Assembly: GCA_913063285.1 (NCBI GenBank) | Contig: CAJXXZ010000002.1 | Coordinates: forward strand, 62,001 to 126,000 | Direction: 5' to 3' | Source: an uncultured bacterium | GTDB lineage: Bacteria > Pseudomonadota > Alphaproteobacteria > CAJXXZ01 > 1604HC | DNA length: 64,000 nucleotides | Shown here: in pieces, positions 27,595 to 34,919 of the stretch | Layout: every line of letters starts with the position of its first letter | How positions within the stretch are numbered: position 1 is the first letter of the stretch | The notes under the pieces: generated by a model | Database searches by the model: none | The model's input: the letters and a program-made list of their open reading frames with translations, nothing else | What the model was told of the DNA's origin: nothing | Program-made: the position numbers and the translations under genes

Positions 27595-27741
27595 ATAATA
27601 AAATTTAAAAAAACTATATAGTTAACTATTATTCAATATTGTCCTGATACTGCAAAGTAGGGAGAAAAAAATGAAAAAAATCATTTATTTAACATCAATT
27701 TTAGCTGTAAGCTGCTTACTCATGATTTCAAGTCATGCTGG
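27595..27741 (+). repeat. Promoter/signal-peptide cassette, copy 3
   Basis: Third copy, with palindrome ATAGTTAACTAT at 27618-27629. The upstream half is almost identical to copy 2 (ATTCAATATTGTCCTGATAC in both). The signal-peptide codons have diverged more. The ribosome binding site is GGGAG. Confidence 0.85.
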
Positions 27742-28069
27742 AAAAGGAAACATACAAAATGCTGGAAATGAGCATACACAAAATGCTGGAAATGAGCATA
27801 CACAAAATAAAAAAACATCAAATCTTTTCAAAAGCGCTTCAAAGAAACTGTGGAATAAATTGAAAGCTATGGGAAAAGAAAGACCTCCAAAAATGTATGC
27901 TTCTGAACTAATAGGACTTATTGAGAATGAAGTTCATAGGCGTTATAAAGATAAGAAGATGACTCACTCTGAGTTTATGAAGATTGTTAATGAGCAATAC
28001 AGGCAATATGTGGAGAAAGGATTAGTAATAATAAGACCTGAATACAAATATCCAAAATACAACACATAG
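27671..28069 (+). CDS. Small exported protein, family member 3, with NAGNEHTQ repeats
   Basis: 132 aa. Signal peptide KKIIYLTSILAVSCLLMISS with likely cleavage after SSHA. The mature part opens with tandem 8-residue units (QNAGNEHT twice, plus a partial unit), then a basic helical region (NLFKSASKKLWNKLKAMGKE), then a more globular part (MYASELIGLIENEVHRRYKD ... HSEFMKIVNEQYRQYVEK). The globular part is unrelated to members 1 and 2 although the upstream cassette is shared. Not recognised. It looks like a real folded domain and is the most promising member for structure prediction. Confidence 0.7.
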   Translation: MKKIIYLTSILAVSCLLMISSHAGKGNIQNAGNEHTQNAGNEHTQNKKTSNLFKSASKKLWNKLKAMGKERPPKMYASELIGLIENEVHRRYKDKKMTHSEFMKIVNEQYRQYVEKGLVIIRPEYKYPKYNT

Positions 28070-28139
28070 AATATATTTTGATTTTATCTACAAGGTATAA
28101 AAAACAATATATTGTATGATATAAATAAATCTCTCAATT

Positions 28140-28260
28140 AATATTTAATTTTGTTGTGATGCAATAACAATTAGTAGAAAATCAAAAAAGATATATTGAT
28201 TAAAGACTAATTGTAGTTATGAGCTTTTACTCATGATTTAAATTTATTATTTAACAGAAG
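28140..28260 (+). pseudogene. Decayed fourth copy of the promoter/signal-peptide cassette
   Basis: The DNA resembles copy 3 through 'gttgtgatgc', the start region (where ATG has become ATC, in agtagaaaatcaaaaaagat) and the signal-peptide codons ('ttgtagttatgagctttta', then 'ctcatgattt' as in copy 3). The start codon is lost and no downstream frame remains. Boundaries are approximate. Confidence 0.6.
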
Positions 28261-28949
28261 TACAGATAATACAGATAAGCTTTACAAAGTGCATATAAAA
28301 ATATTTGAAGAGTCATAATAACATAGATAAATACTTTCAATAAAATTTAGGGCATTACACAGCTCTTAATACAATTTAAAATAATCACAATATTTTAAAT
28401 ATGAGTCGAAATAAATATTCCTTTAGAAATCGTATAATGAAAAATTGAATAAGTAACAGTAATATAATTAATAAGTAGGCTTCAATTTATCTAATAAAAT
28501 CTTTAAACAATAAAAATCTCAACTTATACACATATAATTATAAAAATTAAATCAAAATAAAGCATATATAAAGTTTTTAAAGCTTATTGATATGAATAAA
28601 ATTTAGAAAAATACTGCTATAGGCGATATGATGTAACATTTGTATAAAAAATACAAAAATAATGTTTATAATAGCATCAACTTTCAAAATGTATCGAAAA
28701 AAATCTAAAAATAATATCTGCATAATTTATCATTAAGAGTATTATAAATTTTATGAAAAATAATATTCAAATAATACTAAAATAAAATTTAGCAAAATAT
28801 CACTTTACTATTAAAGCAAAATTTCTGAGATATCTAAACATTAAATTTTATAAAACATAAGGTTATTGAGAAAGTTAATTGTGATTTTTGTATTAAAATA
28901 AATTGCAAATACTTTATAATATTAAATTAATGTTATATTTACTAAATAA
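28261..28949. other. AT-rich intergenic region, no feature recognised
   Basis: About 690 bp of very AT-rich DNA between the exported-protein island and mrdA. No frame longer than about 50 codons is convincing, and there is no tRNA-like or hairpin-rich element. Probably further decayed accessory genes. Confidence 0.5.
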
Positions 28950-30584
28950 TTATGCAAAATTTTTCACCGCATAATGTAAAACATCACATGCAACGCTGGC
29001 AGCAGCTCCACCACCGCTGCCACCATGCTCCACTACAACACAAATTGCATATTTAAAATTATTTGCATTGTTTAAAACTCCTCCACAAAATATACTATGA
29101 TCTTTTTCATGCCACTCTATATTTGTATGATTTTTATTTTCTTTCATTTCTTTAACTTGAGATGTACTAGTCTTACCGCAAATACGAACTATATTTCTAT
29201 GTCTAAAGTTAGCTCCATATGCTGTGCCATTTTCAGATGTAACTCCAAACATTGCTTTTAATATTATTGATCTATATTTTGAATTTAAGTTACAGCTATC
29301 AAATAACTGCGTATCACACGAAAAGGAAGGAGTAATCATCTTATTTGTACACATACGACTAAACATAATTAGCATTTCAATCGGACTACATAATACTCTG
29401 CCTTGTCCTATCAATAATAAAGCTCTTTCTCCGCCTATATTTGATGAATAAAATTTACCGTGACTAAAGTTAAAACCTGAAATATTATAATTTTCAAATA
29501 AACCACAAGTTCTTAGTGTGTTTTGTAATTCATCAAGTGATATTTTAGATTGTAAACTATAAAAATATGTGTCACATGATTGAGCAATAGCATCATGTAA
29601 ATTCACTTTTCCATGTTGCTTCCAGCATCTAAAAAATCTATTTCCAATTTTAAATTTACCCGTACAAATCACACTAGTATCTGGTGTAATAAGACCTGTT
29701 TTCAGTGCTGTATAGGCTACAAATGGCTTCATAAAAGATCCAGGAGGATATAATCCAGCAAATACACGATTTAATAAAGGGCTATCTTTATGATTTACGA
29801 CCGACATCCAATAATCATTTTTGAGTAAATTTTCGGGATCATATGATGGTATAGAAATTAAACTTACAATGCCTCCATTTGTTAAATCAATTAAACATAA
29901 AGCAGCTCTTCGATATTGACTTAGTAAATTAAAAGCATATTTTTGTATCTTAGAATTTAATGAAATTTTTTGATCCTTTGGTAGTACAAATTTTTCAATT
30001 GAAGATCTATCTAATACAAATCCTCTAGCATTTACTACTCGAATTTCTCGCTTTAACTCTCCTGATAAATGAGTGTTTGAACTTTTTTCTGTTCCGCTTT
30101 CTCCAACCTGCATATTATTATTTAATCTCACATATCCAATTGCATGAGCCATCATTTTTGAATAAGGATACATTCTTTTGTATCCTTCAGATATTATCAA
30201 AGACGGTATATTCATATTTTGTAAAATCGTGGCTAAACTCCAAGGAATATCATTTGCTACTACTGTAGAATAGTTTGCAAGAATTTCTTGTCTTTTTAAC
30301 TTAGCTTGAGGATAATAATTTAAAATTGCTTCTAATGCTTTAATTTTTTCCTCAATGTTTACTCCACAAATCTCAACTTTAAAGGAAAAATCATCATATG
30401 CTAAGCAGTTACCACAACTGCCATAAATTGATCCACGAATTGTAGGTAATGATTTTATATTTGTGATATTTTTTTGTGAGATATTGAAAAATGAACTTTG
30501 CATAAAAATTTGCAAATAAAAAAGACGAATAATCACTACAGATGTCATCACAAAATATGTGAGAAAAATATGATATAATCTCAT
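28950..30584 (-). CDS. mrdA: Penicillin-binding protein 2 (elongasome transpeptidase)
   Basis: Class B PBP that cross-links lateral-wall peptidoglycan. An N-terminal membrane anchor (about residues 5-27) leads to the pedestal (TIRGSIYGSCGNCLA, family R-G-x-I-x-D-R-x-G). The transpeptidase nucleophile is Ser283 in PGSFMKP (SxxK). The second motif is SCD (336-338) in IAQSCDTYFYSL, as in other PBP2. The third motif reads KTS (471-473) instead of the usual KTG/KSG, which is unusual. At 544 aa it is shorter than E. coli PBP2. It overlaps mreD by 4 nt, completing the operon mreB-mreC-mreD-mrdA. Confidence 0.9.
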   Translation of the reverse strand: MRLYHIFLTYFVMTSVVIIRLFYLQIFMQSSFFNISQKNITNIKSLPTIRGSIYGSCGNCLAYDDFSFKVEICGVNIEEKIKALEAILNYYPQAKLKRQEILANYSTVVANDIPWSLATILQNMNIPSLIISEGYKRMYPYSKMMAHAIGYVRLNNNMQVGESGTEKSSNTHLSGELKREIRVVNARGFVLDRSSIEKFVLPKDQKISLNSKIQKYAFNLLSQYRRAALCLIDLTNGGIVSLISIPSYDPENLLKNDYWMSVVNHKDSPLLNRVFAGLYPPGSFMKPFVAYTALKTGLITPDTSVICTGKFKIGNRFFRCWKQHGKVNLHDAIAQSCDTYFYSLQSKISLDELQNTLRTCGLFENYNISGFNFSHGKFYSSNIGGERALLLIGQGRVLCSPIEMLIMFSRMCTNKMITPSFSCDTQLFDSCNLNSKYRSIILKAMFGVTSENGTAYGANFRHRNIVRICGKTSTSQVKEMKENKNHTNIEWHEKDHSIFCGGVLNNANNFKYAICVVVEHGGSGGGAAASVACDVLHYAVKNFA

Positions 30585-30946
30585 TTTTGAACATGCTTAA
30601 TAAGATAATAGGTAAATATGCTATATAAAAATAGTAAAATTGAAAAATTTTGATCATATAGAATACGAAATAGCAGAAAAATCAAAAATGAAGAGCTGAA
30701 AATTTTATACATTCCAATTGAAATAATATCTAATAAAAATGAATTTGATTTAAATATAATAGAAATAAAAATGTTATAAAAAATTACATATACAAAAGTA
30801 GCACTATAAAATAAACGCATAAAGTGCATAATATTTAACTGTTCTCTCATTTTATTTAGAAAAATATATAAAGCTATTGTATGAAGATCGATGTAATTTT
30901 GTACGGACATTAATGCTCCAACTAAAATAGACAATAAAGCTACCAT
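30581..30946 (-). CDS. mreD: Rod shape-determining protein MreD
   Basis: 121-aa hydrophobic protein with four or five membrane helices and little polar sequence (for example FYSATFVYVIFYNIFISIIF and FLIFLLFRILY). Sequence identity to MreD is not obvious by eye; the call rests on size, topology and position between mreC (7-nt overlap) and mrdA (4-nt overlap), where MreD is almost always found. It is shorter than the typical ~160 aa. Confidence 0.72.
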   Translation of the reverse strand: MVALLSILVGALMSVQNYIDLHTIALYIFLNKMREQLNIMHFMRLFYSATFVYVIFYNIFISIIFKSNSFLLDIISIGMYKIFSSSFLIFLLFRILYDQNFSILLFLYSIFTYYLIKHVQK

Positions 30947-31659
30947 ACAATACTCACAAATCTAATAGCATTCCAGTCTATGTTTAAAACCACCTCTTCT
31001 TTATGGTAATGTCCAACTAAATAACTAGTATTTCTTTCGACTTGTTCTTTTTGTGAAAAAATTTGATCCAGAAACACTCGTTCTCCTTCTATAAATTCAT
31101 TTAGCAGTGAAGCTTTCTTGTAAATCTTTACTCCAGATCTACATCCTCTAACTATACATTGTGCTCTACTTTTTTCTCCTATTACTCCAATATACATTTC
31201 TGAATGCACAATAGGTCTCATGTAACAAAAATTTGAAATTACCGACTCAATCTGACCAATAACTTGTTTATAATATGTTACTAACATTCCAGGCTTTATT
31301 AAATTTGCAAAATTGGAATAAACAATCATTCTATCTGCAGAATATTTACTAATCAGCTCTCCAACAAATACATTTGATGGTTTTCGATTTGCAAATTGCT
31401 TTCTTAACTCTAAATTTTCTTTATATAATACATCTCGAATAATTTCACTATGTATTTTTTCTCCTTTTAGTTTTTCTAACTCGATTCGTAACTGTTGTGC
31501 ATTAATAGAATTACGTACATATTCGGCCCAGCTGTATGGATTTACATAATATACAAGATTAAAAGCTATCGATAAAACTTGTTTCGGTAATAAGCTTGAA
31601 CATCTTATAATAAGAAAGCTAATTACACATAATAACAGACCTCTTAAAGTAACATACAT
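30940..31659 (-). CDS. mreC: Rod shape-determining protein MreC
   Basis: Periplasmic scaffold linking MreB to wall synthases. It has an N-terminal transmembrane helix (LRGLLLCVISFLIIRCSSL), a coiled-coil stretch at about 50-90 (QQLRIELEKLKGEKIHSEII), and the beta-barrel domains with family-like blocks VFVGELISKYSADRMIVYS and IKPGMLVTYYKQVIGQIESV. At 239 aa it is compact. It begins 1 nt after the mreB stop. Confidence 0.9.
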   Translation of the reverse strand: MYVTLRGLLLCVISFLIIRCSSLLPKQVLSIAFNLVYYVNPYSWAEYVRNSINAQQLRIELEKLKGEKIHSEIIRDVLYKENLELRKQFANRKPSNVFVGELISKYSADRMIVYSNFANLIKPGMLVTYYKQVIGQIESVISNFCYMRPIVHSEMYIGVIGEKSRAQCIVRGCRSGVKIYKKASLLNEFIEGERVFLDQIFSQKEQVERNTSYLVGHYHKEEVVLNIDWNAIRFVSIVW

Positions 31660-31660
31660 T

Positions 31661-32863
31661 TCAATGATTTAGTATTTTCTTATAGTCGTGAAAGTGATTT
31701 AAAACATGAACAGACCCCTTGATTACACATAACAATGGATCTTGCGCTGTGTAAACTTTTAATCCAAGTTCTTCAGAAAATAAGCGCTCTATATAAGGAA
31801 TTAAAGCTCCACCTCCGCTTAGCATTATACCTGAGTTAGCAATATCTGATGAAACTTCAGGATTTGTATCCTCTAAAACATTACGAATTGCTTTGATTAT
31901 TTCATCAAATACCGGACGTAAACTGCAAATTATCTGAGAAGAAAACAACTCTATTTCTCGTGGACGTGTGGCTGCTCTATCAAATCCACGAATTTTTAAC
32001 ATTTTATTTTTTGCTAATTCAAAATCAGAGTAGTTATTAGTATTTTTGCGCATATATAGGTCTACTGATTCAAAATCTTCAAGAGTAAATCCTTCATCTA
32101 TATTAGAATAACCTAAATTTTCAACTATCTTGCGTTCATTCACTACCTCTTCCACTTCTGCTCTTTCTGGTAAAATTGCAGCTCCTATTAAAATTTTAAT
32201 TCTTTCCGCTGTATATTCTCCAATTGTCATCTGAAATTTATCTCTAATATACTCCATAATACATGTATCCATTTTGTCACCTGCAAATTTACATGAAGCA
32301 GCTTTTACTATTCCTCCAAGTGAAATAACTGCTATCTCAGTTGTACCACCTCCTATATCCACCACCATAGATCCTTGTGGAGCACCGACTGGTAGTCCTG
32401 CTCCAATAGCGGCGGCCATAGGCTCATCTAATAAAAACACACTTCTTGCACCAGCACTATATGCTGCATCAATTATTGCTTTGCGTTCAACTTCAGTAGC
32501 TTCAGCTGGTACTGCAATTAATACTCTTGGAGCTATTAAGCTCTTATGAGCATCAGTTCTTTCGATAAAATGCTTAATCATTGCTTTTGCAATATTAAAA
32601 TCTCCAATCACTCCATCTTTCATAGGACGAACAGCTCTAGTATTTTTGGGCGTACGTCCAAGCATCTGTTTGGCATATCCACCAACAGCAAGTACCTTAG
32701 ACTCACCATCTGCTTCTTGTATAGCAACTACAGAAGGCTCATTAATTAGTTTGTTATCATCAGTCCAGATTACCGTATTTGCAGTACCAAGATCTATAAC
32801 AACACTTCTAGAAAAACTGCTCATAAATTTGTCTGGCAAATTTCCAATTTTGGAAAAAATCAT
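31661..32863 (-). CDS. mreB: Rod shape-determining actin homolog MreB, with a ~50-residue insertion
   Basis: Forms membrane-bound filaments that guide cell-wall elongation. Actin-fold motifs are clear: phosphate 1 IDLGTANTVIW, the block VLAVGGYAKQMLGRTPKNTR, phosphate 2 MVVDIGGGTTEIAVISLGG, and adenosine motif GIMLSGGGALI. The length is 400 aa against about 345 for typical MreB. The extra residues lie at about 239-288 (from VVNERKIVENLGYS to FELAKNKM), between the ERIKI helix and the REIELF segment, and are rich in Asp/Glu/Asn. The ATG at 32863 was chosen; an in-frame ATG 13 codons later is an alternative. Confidence 0.95.
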   Translation of the reverse strand: MIFSKIGNLPDKFMSSFSRSVVIDLGTANTVIWTDDNKLINEPSVVAIQEADGESKVLAVGGYAKQMLGRTPKNTRAVRPMKDGVIGDFNIAKAMIKHFIERTDAHKSLIAPRVLIAVPAEATEVERKAIIDAAYSAGARSVFLLDEPMAAAIGAGLPVGAPQGSMVVDIGGGTTEIAVISLGGIVKAASCKFAGDKMDTCIMEYIRDKFQMTIGEYTAERIKILIGAAILPERAEVEEVVNERKIVENLGYSNIDEGFTLEDFESVDLYMRKNTNNYSDFELAKNKMLKIRGFDRAATRPREIELFSSQIICSLRPVFDEIIKAIRNVLEDTNPEVSSDIANSGIMLSGGGALIPYIERLFSEELGLKVYTAQDPLLCVIKGSVHVLNHFHDYKKILNH

Positions 32864-32871
32864 ATATTTTT

Positions 32872-32901
32872 ATAATATCATTTCTTTTAACTTTTTGTCA
32901 A
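32872..32901 (-). promoter_or_regulatory. Promoter of the mreBCD-mrdA operon, leaderless spacing
   Basis: On the minus strand, a perfect TTGACA (32901-32896), 18-nt spacer, TATTAT (32877-32872), then 8 nt to the ATG and no Shine-Dalgarno. If the downstream ATG (32824) is the true start, the leader would be about 40 nt instead. Confidence 0.55.
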
Positions 32902-32975
32902 TAATTTGATGTATTACATTAATAATTAATTTAATGTTGAATTAAACTATCTATCAAGTAAACTCTTTATAAAGA

Positions 32976-33290
32976 ATGCGCTGTAAATCCATATGTTCTG
33001 TAAAGATTTTTCGAGAAATTAAGCTCTGCAGACCTATATTTTTTGATCACTTTGTTGTACGAGTAATGCCAAGTACTGAGATGTCTCTTGGAATAATTAC
33101 TAGCAAAAAAAATGGAAATGCAGTTGTTAGAAATCGTATTAAGCGAAGAATTAGACATGCATTTATGTGTGCTACTTACCAAAACAGTAAAGTCAAGACG
33201 CAGAGAGTATTAATAATTACAAAAAAAAGCACTTTAACTGCAAATTTTTCTACGATAGTAAAAAACTTGATGTATGCAATTTCAAAGTAA
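32976..33290 (+). CDS. rnpA: Ribonuclease P protein component
   Basis: Protein subunit of RNase P, which matures tRNA 5' ends. The signature is SKKNGNAVVRNRIKRRIRHA (family K-x2-G-x-AV-x-RNRIKR-x-RE), near residues 43-63, followed by a region matching the C-terminal strand and helix. 104 aa. A possible promoter TTGAAT-16 nt-TAAACT (32937-32964) ends 11 nt before the ATG. It is not next to rpmH (9.3 kb), which is very unusual, and instead precedes rpmA. Confidence 0.9.
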   Translation: MRCKSICSVKIFREIKLCRPIFFDHFVVRVMPSTEMSLGIITSKKNGNAVVRNRIKRRIRHAFMCATYQNSKVKTQRVLIITKKSTLTANFSTIVKNLMYAISK

Positions 33291-33293
33291 ATA

Positions 33294-33322
33294 TTGAAAT
33301 ACTGAATCATTTGACATATAAT
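33294..33322 (+). promoter_or_regulatory. Promoter of rpmA
   Basis: TTGAAA (33294-33299), exact 17-nt spacer, perfect TATAAT (33317-33322), then a 17-nt gap to the ATG that contains GAGG as ribosome binding site. The -35 sits right behind the rnpA stop, so rpmA can be transcribed on its own. Confidence 0.65.
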
Positions 33323-33339
33323 TTATTAAAGAGGTTTAT

Positions 33340-33603
33340 ATGGCACAGAAAAAAGCTGGAGGTAGTACAAAGAACGGAAGAGATTCATGCGGAAAGCGTT
33401 TGGGAGTTAAAGTTTTTGGTGGAGAGAAAACAATGCCTGGATGTATAATTGTAAGACAGCGTGGAACAAAATTTTATCCAGGATCTGGCATGGGCATTGG
33501 AAAAGATCATACTCTATATGCATTAATAGAAGGAACAGTTCAATTTTCTCGAAAACATAATAGATCAAGATTAAGATCCTTTGTAAGTATTTTGCCTCAA
33601 TAA
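33340..33603 (+). CDS. rpmA: 50S ribosomal protein bL27
   Basis: 87 aa, starting [20 protein letters not shown] and containing [20 protein letters not shown], which is diagnostic for bL27. The N-terminal tail reaches the peptidyl-transferase centre. Its usual operon partner rplU (bL21) is absent here; rnpA takes its place. Confidence 0.97.
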   Translation: MAQKKAGGSTKNGRDSCGKRLGVKVFGGEKTMPGCIIVRQRGTKFYPGSGMGIGKDHTLYALIEGTVQFSRKHNRSRLRSFVSILPQ

Positions 33604-34145
33604 ATATTATGTATAATTATATATAAATGAATCACTAAGATGATAGACAAATATAAATGAATAGAAAAAAATTATGAATCAAACTATATTAGTCGTAGTA
33701 AAAACTTATCTATTTTAAAATAAAAAATAAAATAAAGTGACTGTTAATAAAAAAATAATTAGATGAAATAATATTTATAAATATTTTGGTAAAAGCTTAA
33801 ATAATCATTAAATACAAAAAATTCAATAAATTGCTCTTTTGTAAATCAAAAATTATCTTATAAGTTATACAGTTTATATAAGCTAAGCTAAGCTAAGCTA
33901 AGCTAAGCTAAACTAAACTAAAATAAAATGAAATGAAATAATATATAATTAAAATTATTAATCAATATAAAACAACTTTTAAAATCAAAATTAATACTAT
34001 TATAGCAAAAAATATTAGATTTAAATTGACAATATATCTTATGTAATATTAAAATTTGACATTTGTTTTCAATTGCAAAAAATAAAAATTTAAATGAAGA
34101 GGCTAAATATTACAAATTAATTAAATAAAAAAATATCTAAAACAA
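33604..34145. other. AT-rich intergenic region with a pentanucleotide array
   Basis: About 540 bp without a convincing gene between rpmA and the small minus-strand ORF. The only ordered element is the 60-bp pentamer array at 33881-33940. Confidence 0.55.
33881..33940 (+). repeat. Pentanucleotide microsatellite, 12 in-register units
   Basis: Twelve consecutive 5-bp units: AGCTA six times, AACTA twice, then AAATA, AAATG, AAATG, AAATA. The register is never lost and divergence increases to the right, as in a slippage-grown repeat eroding from one end. Each AGCTA overlap also creates AGCT palindromes. Confidence 0.9.
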
Positions 34146-34274
34146 TCAACCTGCTAATCTTAAAAATATGTATAGATATACCATACCTGCAAATATTGTT
34201 ATATACATAAGGTATTTACTTATATCAAAAATCAGATAGTAGCTAAGAATTGCAAAAATTAGTAGATATAGCAT
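34146..34274 (-). CDS. Possible 42-aa small membrane protein
   Basis: Starts MLYLLIFAILSYYLIFDISK and ends IFLRLAG. Two hydrophobic helices with a short DISK turn. No ribosome binding site is visible and no family is recognised. It is the only frame in this gap with protein-like composition. It could be a real small hydrophobic protein or the relic of a larger membrane protein. Confidence 0.35.
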   Translation of the reverse strand: MLYLLIFAILSYYLIFDISKYLMYITIFAGMVYLYIFLRLAG

Positions 34275-34345
34275 GTGTATATACTATAATAATTACATAA
34301 ATAAAATATTAATATTTGATTTTAATAAAATATTCAATTAGGTTA

Positions 34346-34374
34346 TTGTTTTTTTTCAAAATAAAATATATAAT
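34346..34374 (+). promoter_or_regulatory. Promoter of rpmJ-rpoZ, leaderless spacing
   Basis: TTGTTT (34346-34351), exact 17-nt spacer, perfect TATAAT (34369-34374), then only 6 nt (GCATCA) to the rpmJ ATG. No Shine-Dalgarno sequence. Initiation 7 nt after the -10 would fall on the A of the start codon. Confidence 0.6.
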
Positions 34375-34380
34375 GCATCA

Positions 34381-34506
34381 ATGAAAGTAGCTAGTTCACT
34401 CAAAACATTAAAATTGAGACATAAAGCATGTCAAGTCGTTCGTAGACGTGGTCGAGTATATGTTATCAATAAAGTAAAACCTAGATATAAGGCAAGGCAG
34501 GGATGA
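34381..34506 (+). CDS. rpmJ: 50S ribosomal protein bL36
   Basis: 41 aa, starting [20 protein letters not shown] and ending [10 protein letters not shown]. This is the longer type of bL36 that lacks the four zinc-binding cysteines (common in alphaproteobacteria; family MKVRNSLKSLK...RRKGRVYVIN). The stop overlaps the next gene as ATGA. Confidence 0.95.
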   Translation: MKVASSLKTLKLRHKACQVVRRRGRVYVINKVKPRYKARQG

Positions 34507-34919
34507 CACGAAAATTTGATGAAAACAATTCATATGTGCAAGTTTTATTATGCATATGTAGAGCTAAACAACTTGCTAACTATGCACAAAGTGAAATTGC
34601 AACAACAAGTCAAAAGCGTGCATATATAGCATATAATGAAATGTCAAAGAATTTACTAAACACCAGTGATTTGTGGGAAGAAGCTATGCACCAAATTCAA
34701 ACAAAAAATAATGTAATTTTAGACGATGCTTCCATTTTACATAGCTATGACCTTGCCGATGAAGAATCATATTTAGATGATTACAATGTTAGTTTAAAAC
34801 CTGAAAATAATGAGGAAGAGTTAGTAAATTTGCAAAGTGAAGATAATGAAAATGAAATTGATGAATTTGATGATGAAGAAATAAATAATAATGATGCGAT
34901 TGAAAATGATGATTTATAG
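34503..34919 (+). CDS. rpoZ: Probable divergent RNA polymerase omega subunit
   Basis: 138 aa. The N-terminal third follows the omega pattern 'RF-x-LVLLAA-x-RARQL ... KxxxIALxEI-x-x-GLI': [20 protein letters not shown], then [16 protein letters not shown]. The usual N-terminal MARITVED is replaced by MTRKFDENN. The second half is a long, very acidic, probably disordered tail ([20 protein letters not shown]). Omega helps assemble beta-prime in RNA polymerase. It is coupled to rpmJ by an ATGA overlap, which supports a housekeeping role. If it is not omega, I have no other family to offer. Confidence 0.55.
   Translation: MTRKFDENNSYVQVLLCICRAKQLANYAQSEIATTSQKRAYIAYNEMSKNLLNTSDLWEEAMHQIQTKNNVILDDASILHSYDLADEESYLDDYNVSLKPENNEEELVNLQSEDNENEIDEFDDEEINNNDAIENDDL

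Noticed and set aside
32274-32549. Antisense open frame within mreB
   Set aside because: It is a shadow of the conserved MreB phosphate-2 region, with no start signal and no protein-like features of its own.
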